This document shows positions 38,069 through 51,167 of a stretch of DNA of 64,000 nucleotides, piece after piece. Numbering within the stretch: position 1 is the first letter of the stretch; every line of letters starts with the position of its first letter. Origin of the DNA: Bactericera cockerelli (taxonomy: Eukaryota; Arthropoda; Insecta; Hemiptera; Triozidae); assembly GCA_024516035.1 (NCBI GenBank), contig CM044960.1, forward strand, positions 17,678,183 to 17,742,182, in the 5' to 3' direction. The translations under genes and the position numbers were made by a program. Under the pieces are notes generated by a model, which searched no databases, was not told the DNA's origin, and saw only the letters and a program-made list of their open reading frames with translations.

Positions 38069-40877
38069 AATGAACATTTTTATGCCTGATTGTTTACAAG
38101 AATCAGGTATTTTATTTGTTCATTTTTAAGCATCTTAAATTTCCGACTGGTTTTTTTTAGAAGGAATGTTTCCAAACTTCTATTTCACCAAATCTTGTTT
38201 CTATTTAAAAGCCTTGTTTCTGATTCCTCATGTGGCAGGATGTTAACATGCGTGTCTGTAGCGTGCGCTACAATGGAACCTAATCGATTATTAAACATTG
38301 CCCTCCAAGGGGAATTCAAAAATTAATTCCTTAGTCAGGTGTTTGCTAGTTCTTGGAGGGTCTTGATCTCCAAACAGATTGATAGCAGTTGTCTATGTTA
38401 GCTTAGTAAGGAATTATATTATGTGTATGGTTTCCGTCAGTTGATTGCTGCCAGTTGTCTGATGTTATCTGATAGTGGATAGCACGGACTTCTTATGGAT
38501 ATGTGGATAGTTGGGCACTGAATTGATGATAAAAGTAGTTCTTGAAAGTCATGAACTTTACTGTTCTTATTTTTGAAATTGTAATACCTACAAAGTAACT
38601 AATAATATTGAAAGATTCTTATGCTAATACTCATTTGTGTTACTGTTATCTCTATTAATTCAGAAATTGTAATAAATAAATTTGAACTTTCAAAATTATA
38701 GGACTTGAAACTGTAATAGGATGTAGCAAAATCACTGAGCTTAAAAAAGGGTACGATATTATGAGCATTATAGTACGTACCTATACTATACCTACTTGAC
38801 TTGATATGATAACTATCCTTTGGCCAACAATTCTTTGTGGCCAAGCTGTTACAAAGCAGAACGAAAATACCATTATCTTCATACAGGGCCCGAATTTCAC
38901 TCATGACTTCATCTAATACAATAATATTTCAAATTTGAAGATTTCAGCCATAGTAAAGCGGATTTCCTTCTGCTAAATTGTATTATAATCCCTTCTTCCC
39001 TGTCCCTCCTGACTTGTGCTGAAGAAAATAAACAGGATAATGAAGCCTTGAACGTTGGAAAAGGCTTATGCATATCAATTTTCATATCTACAAGTATGGG
39101 GCTTTTTATTCAAGAGAACTTTTGGATTATTTCTGTGGGTTAAGAGTTTCAGATAACCCAGAAAGAGTCCAATATTTTCCACTAAACGTGCGAATTCCCA
39201 GGAACTTTACTTGAAGTGTATTTTGTTGAGCATAAGAGTTGAAGGACTTGTCGTTGAGAGTTGACTAGGCTTGGATGAAACTTTTCTCAGGTTTCTCTCT
39301 CTACTTACTACCTATGCATTGTAATATAATACGTTCAATTATAAACAATAAATTATAATTATGTGGTGTAGTTACAAGAATACCGTTAAGCAGTTATATT
39401 CTCTTCAAACACCTACGAGTATCATGTTCAACTAATTGATAGTCGCTACATTTGAGCTTACGCGTCACGAACATCATCAACTTTAAAGTCTTTCTCTATC
39501 AATTGGATTCAACGAAAAGCTTCAAAATCAAACTTTCCATGATAATTTCCAACCCTAACTTTCTCGTTTGACGAACAACTTTCCGAAGCATTTTAGGTAA
39601 AAAGGTGAAAACTTTACCCGACTGTCTCCTGTCCTCGTTTTCCTCCCCTGCCAAGCTTTGTGTTGGGGAGAATATTAAATTTCAAATTCCTTCTCTCCTC
39701 CCTCCGTGGGAACTTTACGAGCTTTTGTATCAATCTAGTTCCTGCAAGTGAATTACAGTCCAGTGGGACATTACACATGAATAGGACACTGTGTCACCAA
39801 GTACCAACCTTTCCGTCAAAAGATTCAACTTTTAAAACTTTGTGACAGAAAATGGTTGAAAAAGGTTCGAAAGTTGGACTGAAAATTGTTTCCGTTAAGC
39901 GAACGCCTAGAAAGCTACTCCAACTTGAGTTAAGGTTAGTTTGGTTGGCTTGAACTTTCAAGAGTCTTTGGAACTTCAGTGGCTTTATGTATTATGAGTA
40001 AGTATCTATATACAATGTAAGATATTGAAATTTCCCACTAACTTCGATTTAGCCACAATTAGTAGCTCTGAGTTGAATGCAGAAATAACTTTCTACATTT
40101 TCTTATTTATCTTTCATTGCAGAATTATTTTAGTCGTTACATTTTTGGACCTTTCGTTACACCCTGTAGCGCTGGGTTATTCGAGGCATGCGTGCAAGCT
40201 TCTTAGGTATAAAATTTATAATAACATGTGATCACTGAATAGAACCGACCTGTAGACTTTTTGATCGATTTAAATCTGAAAAGAAGATCTTACGAGAAAA
40301 TAAATGATCACCATTGGAATCAATATTTCTGATAAATGTTTTGGTAGCTAAATAATAGCGCCGGCTGAAGCATTCTGATATTCCTCGCTACCCAAATCCC
40401 CGTAATCTCCACAATGGTATAATCTCTTCAAATTATGGATCATCGTGATCTTTGTTTATCCTCTTACCCCGAGGTCTTGTATCGATACTCCTATTGTACG
40501 GAATGCTGATGGTCAGTTAGACGTTCAGTAATGCCAGGCTTTGTATTTAGTTTCCCTGTCATTACATAATTTCTGAAAGTATATGGATCACCTGTTGAAC
40601 TGGTACTTCACCACAGAAGGCTCTGAAAAGAAACTTTATATTTATATTCATAAATTCTATAGGGTCATATTATATGTATATAATATTGTGTTATTTTGAA
40701 ACGGTTTTAAGAAAATTTCAGTGTAAGGAAACTTCACTAACTGATATTTTCTCTCTAAAGCGGGAGACGAGGCGACAGCAACACCTAAAGGTCCTATTAA
40801 AAGATTTTTATCTGGCTGGTTCAATGAATTTTTTTCGACTTATTTTCTCTTGGTGGTTTCAAGGTTCACCATGTTAT

Positions 40878-40970
40878 TAAGTGTTAGCACTTGATCAATT
40901 AAATCTCGTAACACCTAGAACATCCTTCTTAAGTGTTAGCACTTGATCTCGTAACACCTAGAACATCCTT
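40878..40970. repeat. tandem duplication with internal deletion
   Basis: TAAGTGTTAGCACTTGATC followed by CTCGTAACACCTAGAACATC occurs twice, starting at 40878 and 40930. The second copy lacks about 9 bp (AATTAAATC region) found in the first, so the spacing is 52 bp. It is a local duplication with no associated gene. Confidence 0.8.
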
Positions 40971-43900
40971 CACAAGTGTCCCCGTCGTACGTTATTCAGG
41001 CAATTCTGAGGCAATTTACCCAAACAGTTCTCATCACGTGAAATATTGGAAGCACGGCAAAGCTTATTATACTTGGGCTAAGCACTTGACTCGGGACATC
41101 TATACACTTACAGACCGCCATTATGTCTACTTAGCTATTATTTATAGCCGTATTATATATTATTTTATATTGCGATGCTTTTTATCTTTCCAGGAGAAAA
41201 TAATAACATTATTGGATTAAAAAACTAAATAAATAAAAACGTGAACATTGAAATCCTATTATGAGCGCTCTTGTTGCAACTGGGGTTGCCCGACCCTTAG
41301 CAATAACCCTCTTACGAGAGGATTTTTTGTGTCGTAGATAATTTTTTGAGTGACTCTAAGTACAATATAGTGCATCTCTAACCCTGAGATTGATCATAGT
41401 TAGCAGTACTTAAAATTTCCCAGGTCTGGAGAGATGTAGAGCGTAAATTCAAATATAATTAGGGATTCTTAACTCTGGTGAACATAGAACATAGAAATAA
41501 AATAATAAAGTAATTCAGCATATACCTGATTCATATAATTTCCGGCTAGTTGATTTAAAACCTGAAATGGGGTTCGAACGCGATAGTCCAGGACCTAGTG
41601 ACACCTGTGATTAATTTATACTCTCTCTGGATGTCATAATTTTATGGCGATCCCTTCCCATCAGCTCAGATCTCGCATTATGAAACGCACATAAAATGAT
41701 ACTAAATAATTTTGTTCATAAACTTGTTTTTATGAATCTAATAATTTTAATGCCATAAGAACTCCATGCTCATGAATTTATGATGGTTTAATGTGCCGTC
41801 TGCCAGAGTCTCTTCATTGTTGCTTCAGGTTGTGCCAATTGAAATCGACCCCCCCCCCCACCCCCGTGTCCGGGCAGGAGACGATCAGGGGCTGCTTTTA
41901 TCTAACTAAACTTACTCCTTAAAAAGTTTCGCATTGTCAAAGCCTGAAAAACATCCTATAAAACCAAGGTTTTACAGATACAATAACTTTTTATCGTAGG
42001 AAACCAAAGAATTTAGAATCTTTAGATAGTCTCTCGTGTCTTCATAATAATATGACACTAAGGCTAGCTAGGGTTCTAATAGCACGCACTTGACCTGAAG
42101 GACCAGAAGCATCATTTTATTTAACTTGTGGTTTTAATATGATTAAAATGCCATTTTTTTTTTATCAATATCTCAACTATTGTTTTAATGTTTTCATGTT
42201 AATTTGATCACACAATAATAAATATTAGGTATGTAGTATGGACGTTAAATAAGCTTTGTGGATCTTTAATTTTTTTTATTTAGTAGAATAATGAGCTCAA
42301 GTAGTTTTCGGTAAAAGAATTGAGGCAGCCTCCTGACAGCAGGAACTCTGCTGTCTAAACATGCACCCTTTATCCTCTCTCGTAAAGCATAGTCCACCCT
42401 GTAATAATAATTAAAAAAGTTTTGTTCCAACTTTTGTAATAATGTTATATTATTATATATGATCTCTTCGGATCCACCTAATATCCATCTCCTTCTCTTC
42501 CTAATCCCAGCTTCCTTATATCTCTCATCTTCTTCTGGCTCTGGGAGTGTAATGAGCATTCTTTCGAGAGAAATTCCTTGTTTATTGCTGTTGCTGTATA
42601 ATGCTCCTAGTTGCTTGCTATTTTTATTATCTCCATCTATTCTGTCTTACCTTTCTTCTATTTTCTCTCTATTGCTTTCCATCCCTTTTCTCTTCACTCC
42701 AACTTCTCCCGTCCCTCTCGTTCGCTTTTTCCTCAATCTTTCATGAAGTTCTTTTGAAGTATCGAACATTTTCTCTCTCATTTTCTACTTGATTTTCTTC
42801 TATTTTTAAATTGTCTCTTCTATCCTCCAAAACAGTGTACATTGCACTGTATATATTTTTATACAAGGTCGCTCCTTTGTGTTTTTGTTTTTATCACCTC
42901 CTTATGTTAGAATGCTTTTCAAACTGACTAATAATTTTCTTTTTTGCTGTTGTAAAAGGCCTTTCTAATTACAAGTCACAAGACAAGTACCATAGCTTTC
43001 AACTTTGTGCACAAGTCTCTCACAATGTGCTAAATTACTCCTCCCATCCTGTAGACCCTAGTGTCAAGAGTGTCTGCGATACCCAGGAAAGCTCATCAGT
43101 TAGACGGGCGAAAAGTTTTCTGACACTTGCTTATAAGTTTCTGATTTCCAAGGAAGTTTCGCGAAAAAAGCATCACACCATTAGTGTGTGCTGGGTGCTG
43201 GCTTTATTTAGTACTCTAGCAGAGTTAATGGATTTGGAGGGGGAGGAGTAATGGCAGGAGAAGGAAAGAGAGGGGGACTTTGGAGTTGTCCTGAAACAGG
43301 AAGTTTCAGCTTAGACAAGAAGACTGTGTAAGGTGTCTAGCACTGCATTTAGCCCGACATGATAGTTCGGTACTGTCTTGTGTAAGCTTACAATAGGTAA
43401 CTTTATCCTGACTGTTCTGATTTCATGTTTCCGTTTGTCCTGAGTTTTCCGGAAGCGATAAATTAGTCACCGGTGACTCGTCCTGACTTGAACCAGTAGA
43501 GATCGGTTGCATAATACACTGGAAGGAAATTATAGTGATAGTCACTGTAATCCTTTGTTCTCAGCAAAACCAAGACATTTCTAGACATTCTTACCATCTT
43601 ACAGGTAGTGATTCGTTCTAAGAAACACTTTTATTTGCATGAATTAAATTTATTTTGAGCAATTTGAACTCTTGTGCAAATCAATTTTGTGTCAGGAGTT
43701 GTGAACATAAAATTGGTGGAGGAGCCTGAACTACCAAATTGAGAAGAATGGTCTCTGTTCAAACCAACCTAATCATTTTATTGTAATTTCATTTGATATT
43801 TTAAATTCATATTTAAAATTTTAATCGTATCTAAATCAAAATCAAATGTCATCGTCCTGCCTTTCTTCAGTATAACAGAGCTCAATATTCTTCGTTCTGA

Positions 43901-44811
43901 ATACATACTTTATGTGTTAGTTTTTCCGTTACCCTGAACAGTAACTTCGTGTTCTTGCATACCCACTACACAGATTTATTATCTTCCCCCACACATGTCT
44001 TTATAACCGTTTTCTTCCTTCTACTCCTCTCCTCCCCACCCTCCTTTATTCCAAAGGAAAGGCCTATACGGCGCTTTCCATTTAAAATTTAATCAACTTA
44101 CAGGTTGCATGCTATGGTGAGGGGGGGGAGCTAATCAAGTAATATCGTGCAAATGAGAACGTTTACAAGTTGGCTGTTTTCTGGGAGATATTGCTCGTTG
44201 TTAATTTCATGTTCTCAGCTAAGTGTACTTGAACTAGCAATGCAAGCACTGAGAAGGCACTATGGATGATGGTGGTATTTTTATAGACAGTGCTTTGTAA
44301 AGACTGTTAAGAAAGGACAGGAATTTCCATAATATTCTAAATTGTAGTTGAATAATAAAATATAATAAACCTGTCGATAGTGAGCAAAATTCAGAGTAAA
44401 GCTTAGCTTTTGAATTAAAAGTTATATAAGAATAAAATTTTGAGTTCAGCAAGGTCCTTGTCCTTTGCTATCGTGTATATAAATGTGTAATTTATGTATA
44501 CTTACATAGGTATTAGATATAATTATATTGTATCCGTCGAATCTTTTTTGACGAAAAATGGCGAAAAAGAAAATGATAAATTACTGTGCAAGATATTTAC
44601 TTCTTCTCTTCTCTTTTTTTACATCTCTACATCCCTGTCCATTTCCTCAAATAATTCTGATAGTGTGTTTTTTTTTAATTAAGTGAATCTGTGAATTATA
44701 AAATATTAAGTAAATATGTTTAGTGATCATTAGTCAAACCTTCGCGTCCCTCATCTTTGATTTTCTTAATTTTAAGCAACTCGATCCATGCTATGCTGTC
44801 GTGAACTAAGG

Positions 44812-44837
44812 CGATTTACTTAATTTTAAGTAAATCG
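44812..44837. repeat. perfect 12-bp palindrome
   Basis: CGATTTACTTAA at 44812-44823 and its exact reverse complement TTAAGTAAATCG at 44826-44837 are separated by TT. It would form a hairpin or serve as a dyad protein site. A similar half (TTAATTTTAAGCAACTCGAT) lies at 44767-44786. The surrounding 44760-45000 stretch is richer in GC than the intron average. Confidence 0.8.
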
Positions 44838-45362
44838 GCCCCAACACTTGGCCATAGATGAAATCAATCGACCGGGCGGGGATGATCATTCCCACTTAAC
44901 TATCCGTGTCCATTAAGTAAGAGGGGCACGAGCCCATATCGATTACCGGTCTAACCAGGAATCATAACTCATACAAATGGCACACGAAATAAAATTTATC
45001 ACACGAAAACTGGCAACTGACCCACTTTAATAAAACAGATAGAAAGAATGTGGTCGCATAGCGTCTCCTACTCATAACCATCAGTTCTCCCTATGTTATT
45101 CCCCCGCTGATTCCCTGCCTTTCTCTCTCTCCCTCTTCTCTCTACCTATCTATCTATCTCTCGCACACACATATATTATTATATGATATGCGTGTGCACG
45201 CTGACGCAAGTTCCCGACAGCATAGCTCGTAAATCCCTCTCCTATAAAAAAAAAAATTGTGGATTTCGTTTTCTCTTCTCTTTTATCTAATCAACAAAAA
45301 AGCCCGAACATTGTCAGTCAATATTTCACGAAAATTCCCCAAAGGGAGAGAAAGAGGAGGCG

Positions 45363-45489
45363 ATGGTTAGGAAGGAATGGGGATGGTTAGGAGGTACGGA
45401 TATGGTTAGGAAGTACACGCACGGTTAGGAAGAACGGGGGTGGTTTGGAAGGACGGGTTTGGTTGAGACGAGCGGGGCTGGTCGGGATG
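45363..45489. repeat. degenerate 19-20 bp minisatellite
   Basis: About seven imperfect copies of a unit resembling ATGGTTAGGAAGNACGGGG start near 45363, 45383, 45402, 45421, 45441, 45461 and 45480. The copies diverge towards the right (GGTTTGG, GGTTGAG, GGTCGGG). The array is purine-rich on the + strand. No coding role is visible. Confidence 0.85.
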
Positions 45490-48400
45490 TAAATTTTGTT
45501 TCATGTTACACTGCATGACAATAAATAAAGGGGAAAATTAGAGCTTTGGAATCAGAGCGAAGTACTTGATGTCTCAGTCAGCACTGGGCTGACTGACTTA
45601 AGCAGAAGAAGATCTTTCTGTTTATTCATTGTTACTGTAGCCTTTTAATCCTGGATATAGTACATACATACTTGTATTGGTCCTTAACTTCTCATTGAGT
45701 TATATTCTTAAGATTCTTCCTCAATTTTCGATACATTTTAATGTGTAGATAAATTCCTTCCAACTAGGTACCTTATGTTTGGTTTGTTTTTGCTTTAAAC
45801 GCATAATCTCCATACCTTGACAAAGTATGTAGAATTGAACATATTTACTTCCCTCTATCATAAAAATATAATATAATATAGTATTGTGACCCTTTAAAGT
45901 CCAACTCCTGAATTCCAAATAAACACCCCATTAAAAGGACATAGCTGAATTTTGTGATATTCCGAAAACTCTTCCATCTTTGTGTCACCATTGGTGTTGA
46001 AGTAGGTACCGATCAATAAATTTTAGTTCTAATAGCGGAAAGCATTCAACAAAAGGTGTCACTATTCTCACGTACGCGGCACTTGAAAAAATACATTTCT
46101 ATTTGAACAGAAATTGAAAAATCATATAAAATAAAATAAAGCTTGTGCGACACACTCGTACGTTGGTGCACTACAAATGAAACAGCTGAAAAACACATGA
46201 TACATTTTATATAGAAAAGCATACTCGACTAAACATAATATAGAAATAGTTGTACATAAGCTTGGCTTTTGTACATTTTGGACGTACATTTACTTCATTG
46301 ATAGAGAAAAATCTGAGACATGTTGTTTGGGAGCTCATATGGGAACCACTATAGGAAGGTATTTATAGATATGTCTTGTCACCTGGAAGAGCAAGGCACC
46401 TATCTGATCTGATTGGACCAACAATTCTTTATGATGAAGACAAGATGGTCAAAAAGATTTTCTGTTTAAATAGACTTTAAAGAAAATGAATACTCTTCAC
46501 GTGTTTCAAGCTAGTTTTCTGGTTCGTGTTTTTTATCTCACTAGTGACTAGAAGAACTATAATTTTCTCATAGAGCTCTTTACCTATTTCTATGAAATTC
46601 TAGACACTCCCTCCTTCTGAAGACAGGTGCATATATATTAAGAAACCTCTTCTTTTCCTTCAACAAAGCTCTATTATTTTTAGCGCTATAAAGAGAGTTA
46701 TGTTCAATTTGAGAGCTTTTATATGGAAAAATACTGTTTCTTAAACTATAAGAAGGTTTTAAATTTCATCTAGTTTATGATGATCAATCTCCTTGTTATA
46801 AACTGCGCTCTCCTGGGTTGTAAAACTTTTAACCAATGTTCCAGAAGGGTACCGAAGGAGCGGTCATTAGTATACCAAATTTGCAACACGACCAAGTGGC
46901 ACATCATAATAAAACTAAGGGAAGAAGATATCCATAAAAATCCACTTCCTGAAAATAAAATACCTGTATAACTAAATACTTATAAATATACTTCTTGTTC
47001 AATATGCAGCTATTTTTCAAATAATAATTTGAGGCTCCTAAAACTTCTTAATCCGGCAACCGATGGATGAGCCTAAGAACTGAGTGTTTGATCCGTTCTT
47101 CTATTTGGTTTTTTATTTATCTATTATCTGGTACATTTACAATGAATTTTTCAATTATTGTAATTGGACTTTGTAAACTTTACTTATTTCCCATTTTTAA
47201 ACTAAAAATAATCATTGATTATTTTCCCAGTCATTTGTATGTGTATCATAAACTCATAGCCATCTTTAATGAACCACACGCCTTTTTTGGCGTGACTTGC
47301 AAAGTCATTTGTCAAAAACAATCGCAATTACGAGACATTTAAATATTTGTCTCTCCAGCGTAGAGAAAACAGTTCACGCATGAATATTCACTTTGGACGC
47401 CAAAATATTCAAAAAATATATCATGCTTGCATGAACCCCAGAAATTGAGAAATAATATCACATATATCCAGAATAAATTTGATAATAAAATCCACAGCAT
47501 CCGAACAGTGCATATTAGCTTTTCCCCAACTCAGATATCAGGGCCAGATAATAGGGCATGTCAATTCCAAGGGCCGAACATCGTGAACCATTATTTCCAA
47601 TATTGGAATATTTGTAGATATTCATAAAATTGATTATATCTCTCATCGGCCTAGTTCTTCAATTTCGTTCAAAAAATATTCAAAGGTACATTTTTGAGGT
47701 TCATTTTTATAGTTTTGTTTATCTTCACCCTAAGTGGGGTCCTGAAGTTCTGCTTCTCAAGTTCCTCCATATAGGAAGCGTTTTTTTTATCTCTGCAAGT
47801 AGAAATGCGAGGCGAAATCTTCCGGAGAATTAAAACCAAATTTATGGGAATTTTGAATTTTCCAGAAAGCAGAGAGGAAAAAGCACGTAAACATGACCAG
47901 CAGGGGCTGGAGTTAGAGGTCCTGCAGGACGTGGGAGAAGAAGAAAGCAGGCTTGTAGGATGATGCCTTTTGAAATACAATTCAATAAGGTTTGCTGTAT
48001 TGAAATATTTAGGTACTAAACTTCCAGTACATCCTAAACACCGAGGTTTTTTAGGAAAATTATTTTCAACTTTTTCTGGAAAATTATTTTCTGTTGTTTT
48101 TTCCTTGTGTAATGATGTCCACAGATCAACTTGCTGATATTCCAGTTACGTTGTAGTTTTTCCGAACGAAACAGCAAACTGACCAAAAAGATAATTATAA
48201 AGCGATGTATCTTTCACATATCTTCTTTCTTGGTAATGCAGAAACGTCAAGTATGTAAACTCATTAATCTCCTCCACATATCAGGCATATTTAATTTTCA
48301 CCTCTTTCTAAAACCACTTGGAATTTGTCACCTCCATTCTTCGGTTTTGAAGGTGGAGCAACTTCCCATTCTCCTCTCTTCGTCCACAAAGGCATGTTTC

Positions 48401-50240
48401 GCCCTAAGAATTCCAACTGGAAGAATTCTTCAATGTGAAAAGGGTTGGAGAGAGATGGGAAGTGTGTTTAGTCTTCTTCAAGTTTTTTATCTCCCTCTGT
48501 CTAATAGGACGTTGCCATATAACATTCCTGAAGGTTCACCACACGACCTCTTTCTCTCTCTTCCCCTCTCTCTCATTCCCTCCCTTTCTCTTCCTCCCTC
48601 AGTCTCTTTTGTTTTTGGATAGTGGGCAAGACAGAAGAAGAGGCGAGACTATAATTAAAAGAAAATTTATCACTGAGTCCTGTCCCTGCCATTCTCTCTC
48701 TCTCTCTTCCTATGCCCTCATTATTTTTGTTCTGCTTTTGATCCCTTTGCTTTTGGACAACTGGGAGAAAAATAACAACAGGGAATTTTTTTAAAAGACT
48801 TTCATTGTCCAAGTTTTTTGGAATAATGTTGATGAAGCCACTTTGAAATCACCATTGTTTCAAATAAGCTATATCGTGGAGGGTATTTCGGTGATGGTAG
48901 GAACAAAATGATCTTTTCTCATCTAAAATAACAAGTATATCAAATATAATTATCTATAATCAAATGTTCAGCAGTTTATTGAATTAAAGGAGCGAGCGAG
49001 AGAGGGAATAAAGAGAGTGCGAGAAGAGAGTAAGAGAGAGAAAAGCAGGAAGGAAAACTTTTGAGGTTGAATATTTTGAGGTACCATTTATTCGCAAAAT
49101 GACTCCTCTATCTTTTAGTCCCATTTACTTTTCAATTCCTCTTTCTTCTTTCATTTCTCCACTTTTTCTATCCCTCTCATCACATTTCTCCTTTTGTCTT
49201 CTCTTGTTCTTACCTCACCATAATTTACAAATATATTATAACATACATTGGACCCCTTGTATGTAACAGTTCTGGAATTTCAACTTGTTGGCTTGTCATG
49301 AAAATAATCTTCCTCTGAGTGTTAAGTTTCCCTTTCTCTTATATCCTGCTATGTTATTTTCTCTTGGTCTAAATTCTGTTTTCATGAGAAATAATTATGA
49401 AAACTAAAAATACTTTCTCTTTATGATGCATTTGAGCCACTGTTCTAGTAATAGAAAATACGACAAACTTTTTGGTTCTTTCTATTTTTCTTCACAATTT
49501 CTTTCTCTGTCTTTATTTTTTCTCAATTGTTCTTTCTCTCTTTGCCACACGTCTGCCCCTCGCCTCTATATGATACACTTGAAGAAGTATACAAAAATTA
49601 TAAAAAGGCTACATTTCGACCGTCCTACTCCCCCTGCCTCATTCATGGCAAATTCAGCAGAAAGCACGTGGCACTAGAGAATGCTTGTAAGGAGAAGAAG
49701 AAACTGAAAGGAGCTTTAGAAAGCATGCTGGTTTCATGTTATTGATTTCAGGGTTGCCGCGTCATTCCGCATAGATGGCGGCACTGTGAGTTTCCATCAG
49801 CATTGTGCCCTTACTTTCCTGGCATGGAGAGCTCGGATTCCTTACTTGGGGTTTTTGATAATGAAGAACAGCTGATAGTGACATTTCTGACTTGGAGACG
49901 TTGGATGTAGGTTAAAGACCGAGTTTTGATGTTAATTTTCCAATTAGGTATCTACAATCTACATATATGTATATTGTATATACATATTTTACTTGTTATA
50001 TTTTTAACTAAAAAAAATTGTCTTGTAAAATCTATATAATTATATAGAAAGGTATTGTTGGTATAATTTCAGTGTTGAGTTCCTTTCATATTATTATTTA
50101 ATATATGCCTTCATAGAAAAGGAATTCAAGAATAATAATACTGTAATTCACTAATATGTAGGTATTTAAATCAAAGTAATGAGAAAAATGCCATTATATT
50201 TTCCTTAAAAATTGGGTCATATTGATAATTACACTGAATG

Positions 50241-51167
50241 TTACATACAAAAACTTTTCTTCCACCCTTTCTTGCATGGGACCATACGTATCATTTTTTC
50301 ACAGTCAGTGCATTCCTTCGGAGAACCTGCAAAGCTAATCAGGTTCATGCAGATGGTTCCTAGGACACACGCATACAGCAACCCATACAATACTGCCAAT
50401 ATGTAGGATTGCAATCTGTTCACTTTCAGAAAAGAATGTCCATTTGAGATGAACAGAGGGATGATGAACCGGGACGGCTTTCCATTGATCTGTCTCTTGA
50501 TCAGTGAATGTATAATAGTGCTGGTTTCTTGGTTTTCCGTGAGGAGCTGATCGTAATCTTCATCAATATCTTCTTTGTCGTTGTTAGAACCTTTAGAATA
50601 AGCAGGGATTGTTGTAGATTTCCCTTGAGCTCCTTTCAAATCATCTTCTGGTTGAAATCTGGAGCTCGATTTCACAATACTGTCTAGCATTTCATTTTGG
50701 TCGAGTTCTTGCAACCTATCTGAATAATTGCGTTGTTTTTTCCGATCATTCTCATTTTTTTTAGTTAAGTTGGTAAACTCCGTGTCGTTCCACTGCCGTG
50801 GCACTAACCAGTGCGACTCTCCACAACTCAGGCCAAGGCAGAAGTCATTGACAGATGTTTTTCGGAAGTACAAAAATGATGGAATGGTCAGTCCCAGCCA
50901 AATGATGAACGCGGCAATACCGAGTGCCAGCCCAACGCAGACCGTTATTCTGGAGTCGGTGATGGATCCACAGAGCGCTATAGTGAAGGCGATGACAACC
51001 AGTATCATGTAGCCCATGATGAGATTGAACTGAAGGGAGTTTCCTGAGAATGGAAGCAGGGGCACGAGGATGATGCCAATCACTCCGAAGGCAAGGAGGA
51101 AAGCAGAGGTGCAGGTGGAGCCAGCGCGGATTGTGAAGAAGTAAAGGAAGCAATCCTTGTAGCACAT
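50241..51167 (-). CDS. four-pass membrane protein of unknown function, nested intronless gene
   Basis: The start is the ATG at 51167, in a good context (GACACC before ATG); no in-frame ATG lies between it and the upstream stop. The 308-residue product begins MCYKDC and has hydrophobic segments at about residues 17-40, 47-66, 74-101 and 253-280. A long hydrophilic loop (about 102-252) carries NDT, NLT and NYS glycosylation motifs near its start, suggesting that loop is outside the cytosol. The C-terminal tail has CTDCEK, a further VPCKK and ends in SFCM. The gene is intronless and lies antisense in the teneurin intron, so it may be a retrocopy or a native nested gene. A variant poly(A) signal ATTAAA lies on the minus strand at 50102-50097. 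The layout recalls small insect membrane families with three or four passes, but I cannot assign one. A 5' non-coding exon further right is possible. Confidence 0.75.
   Translation of the reverse strand: MCYKDCFLYFFTIRAGSTCTSAFLLAFGVIGIILVPLLPFSGNSLQFNLIMGYMILVVIAFTIALCGSITDSRITVCVGLALGIAAFIIWLGLTIPSFLYFRKTSVNDFCLGLSCGESHWLVPRQWNDTEFTNLTKKNENDRKKQRNYSDRLQELDQNEMLDSIVKSSSRFQPEDDLKGAQGKSTTIPAYSKGSNNDKEDIDEDYDQLLTENQETSTIIHSLIKRQINGKPSRFIIPLFISNGHSFLKVNRLQSYILAVLYGLLYACVLGTICMNLISFAGSPKECTDCEKMIRMVPCKKGWKKSFCM

Larger units (their letters stand above)
34153..50240. other. intronic DNA, no gene recognised apart from listed items
   Basis: This part holds SINE copies (36252-36380, 37861-38068), a 33-bp duplication of GGCCCAGTAATCAATA at 36936-36951 and 36969-36984, other tandem duplications and a palindrome, listed separately. 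The minus-strand frame 35882-36253 (123 codons) has no recognised domain and may be part of a repeat. The + strand frame 48131-48622 lies in a pyrimidine-rich tract and looks compositional. No splice-supported exon was found. Confidence 0.55.

Noticed and set aside
43600..43625. CTTACAG|GTAGTG as a possible ratchet point in the 22-kb last step
   Set aside because: The donor GTAGTG is weak and no downstream second donor is present.
48131..48794. Overlapping open frames of 163 and 119 codons on the + strand
   Set aside because: They lie in CT-rich DNA with overlapping frames open at once on both strands, typical of a low-complexity tract.
49752..49785. 34-nt microexon between TTGATTTCAG and GTGAGT
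   Set aside because: Its length would shift the frame between phase-1 exons, and nothing ties it to a transcript.
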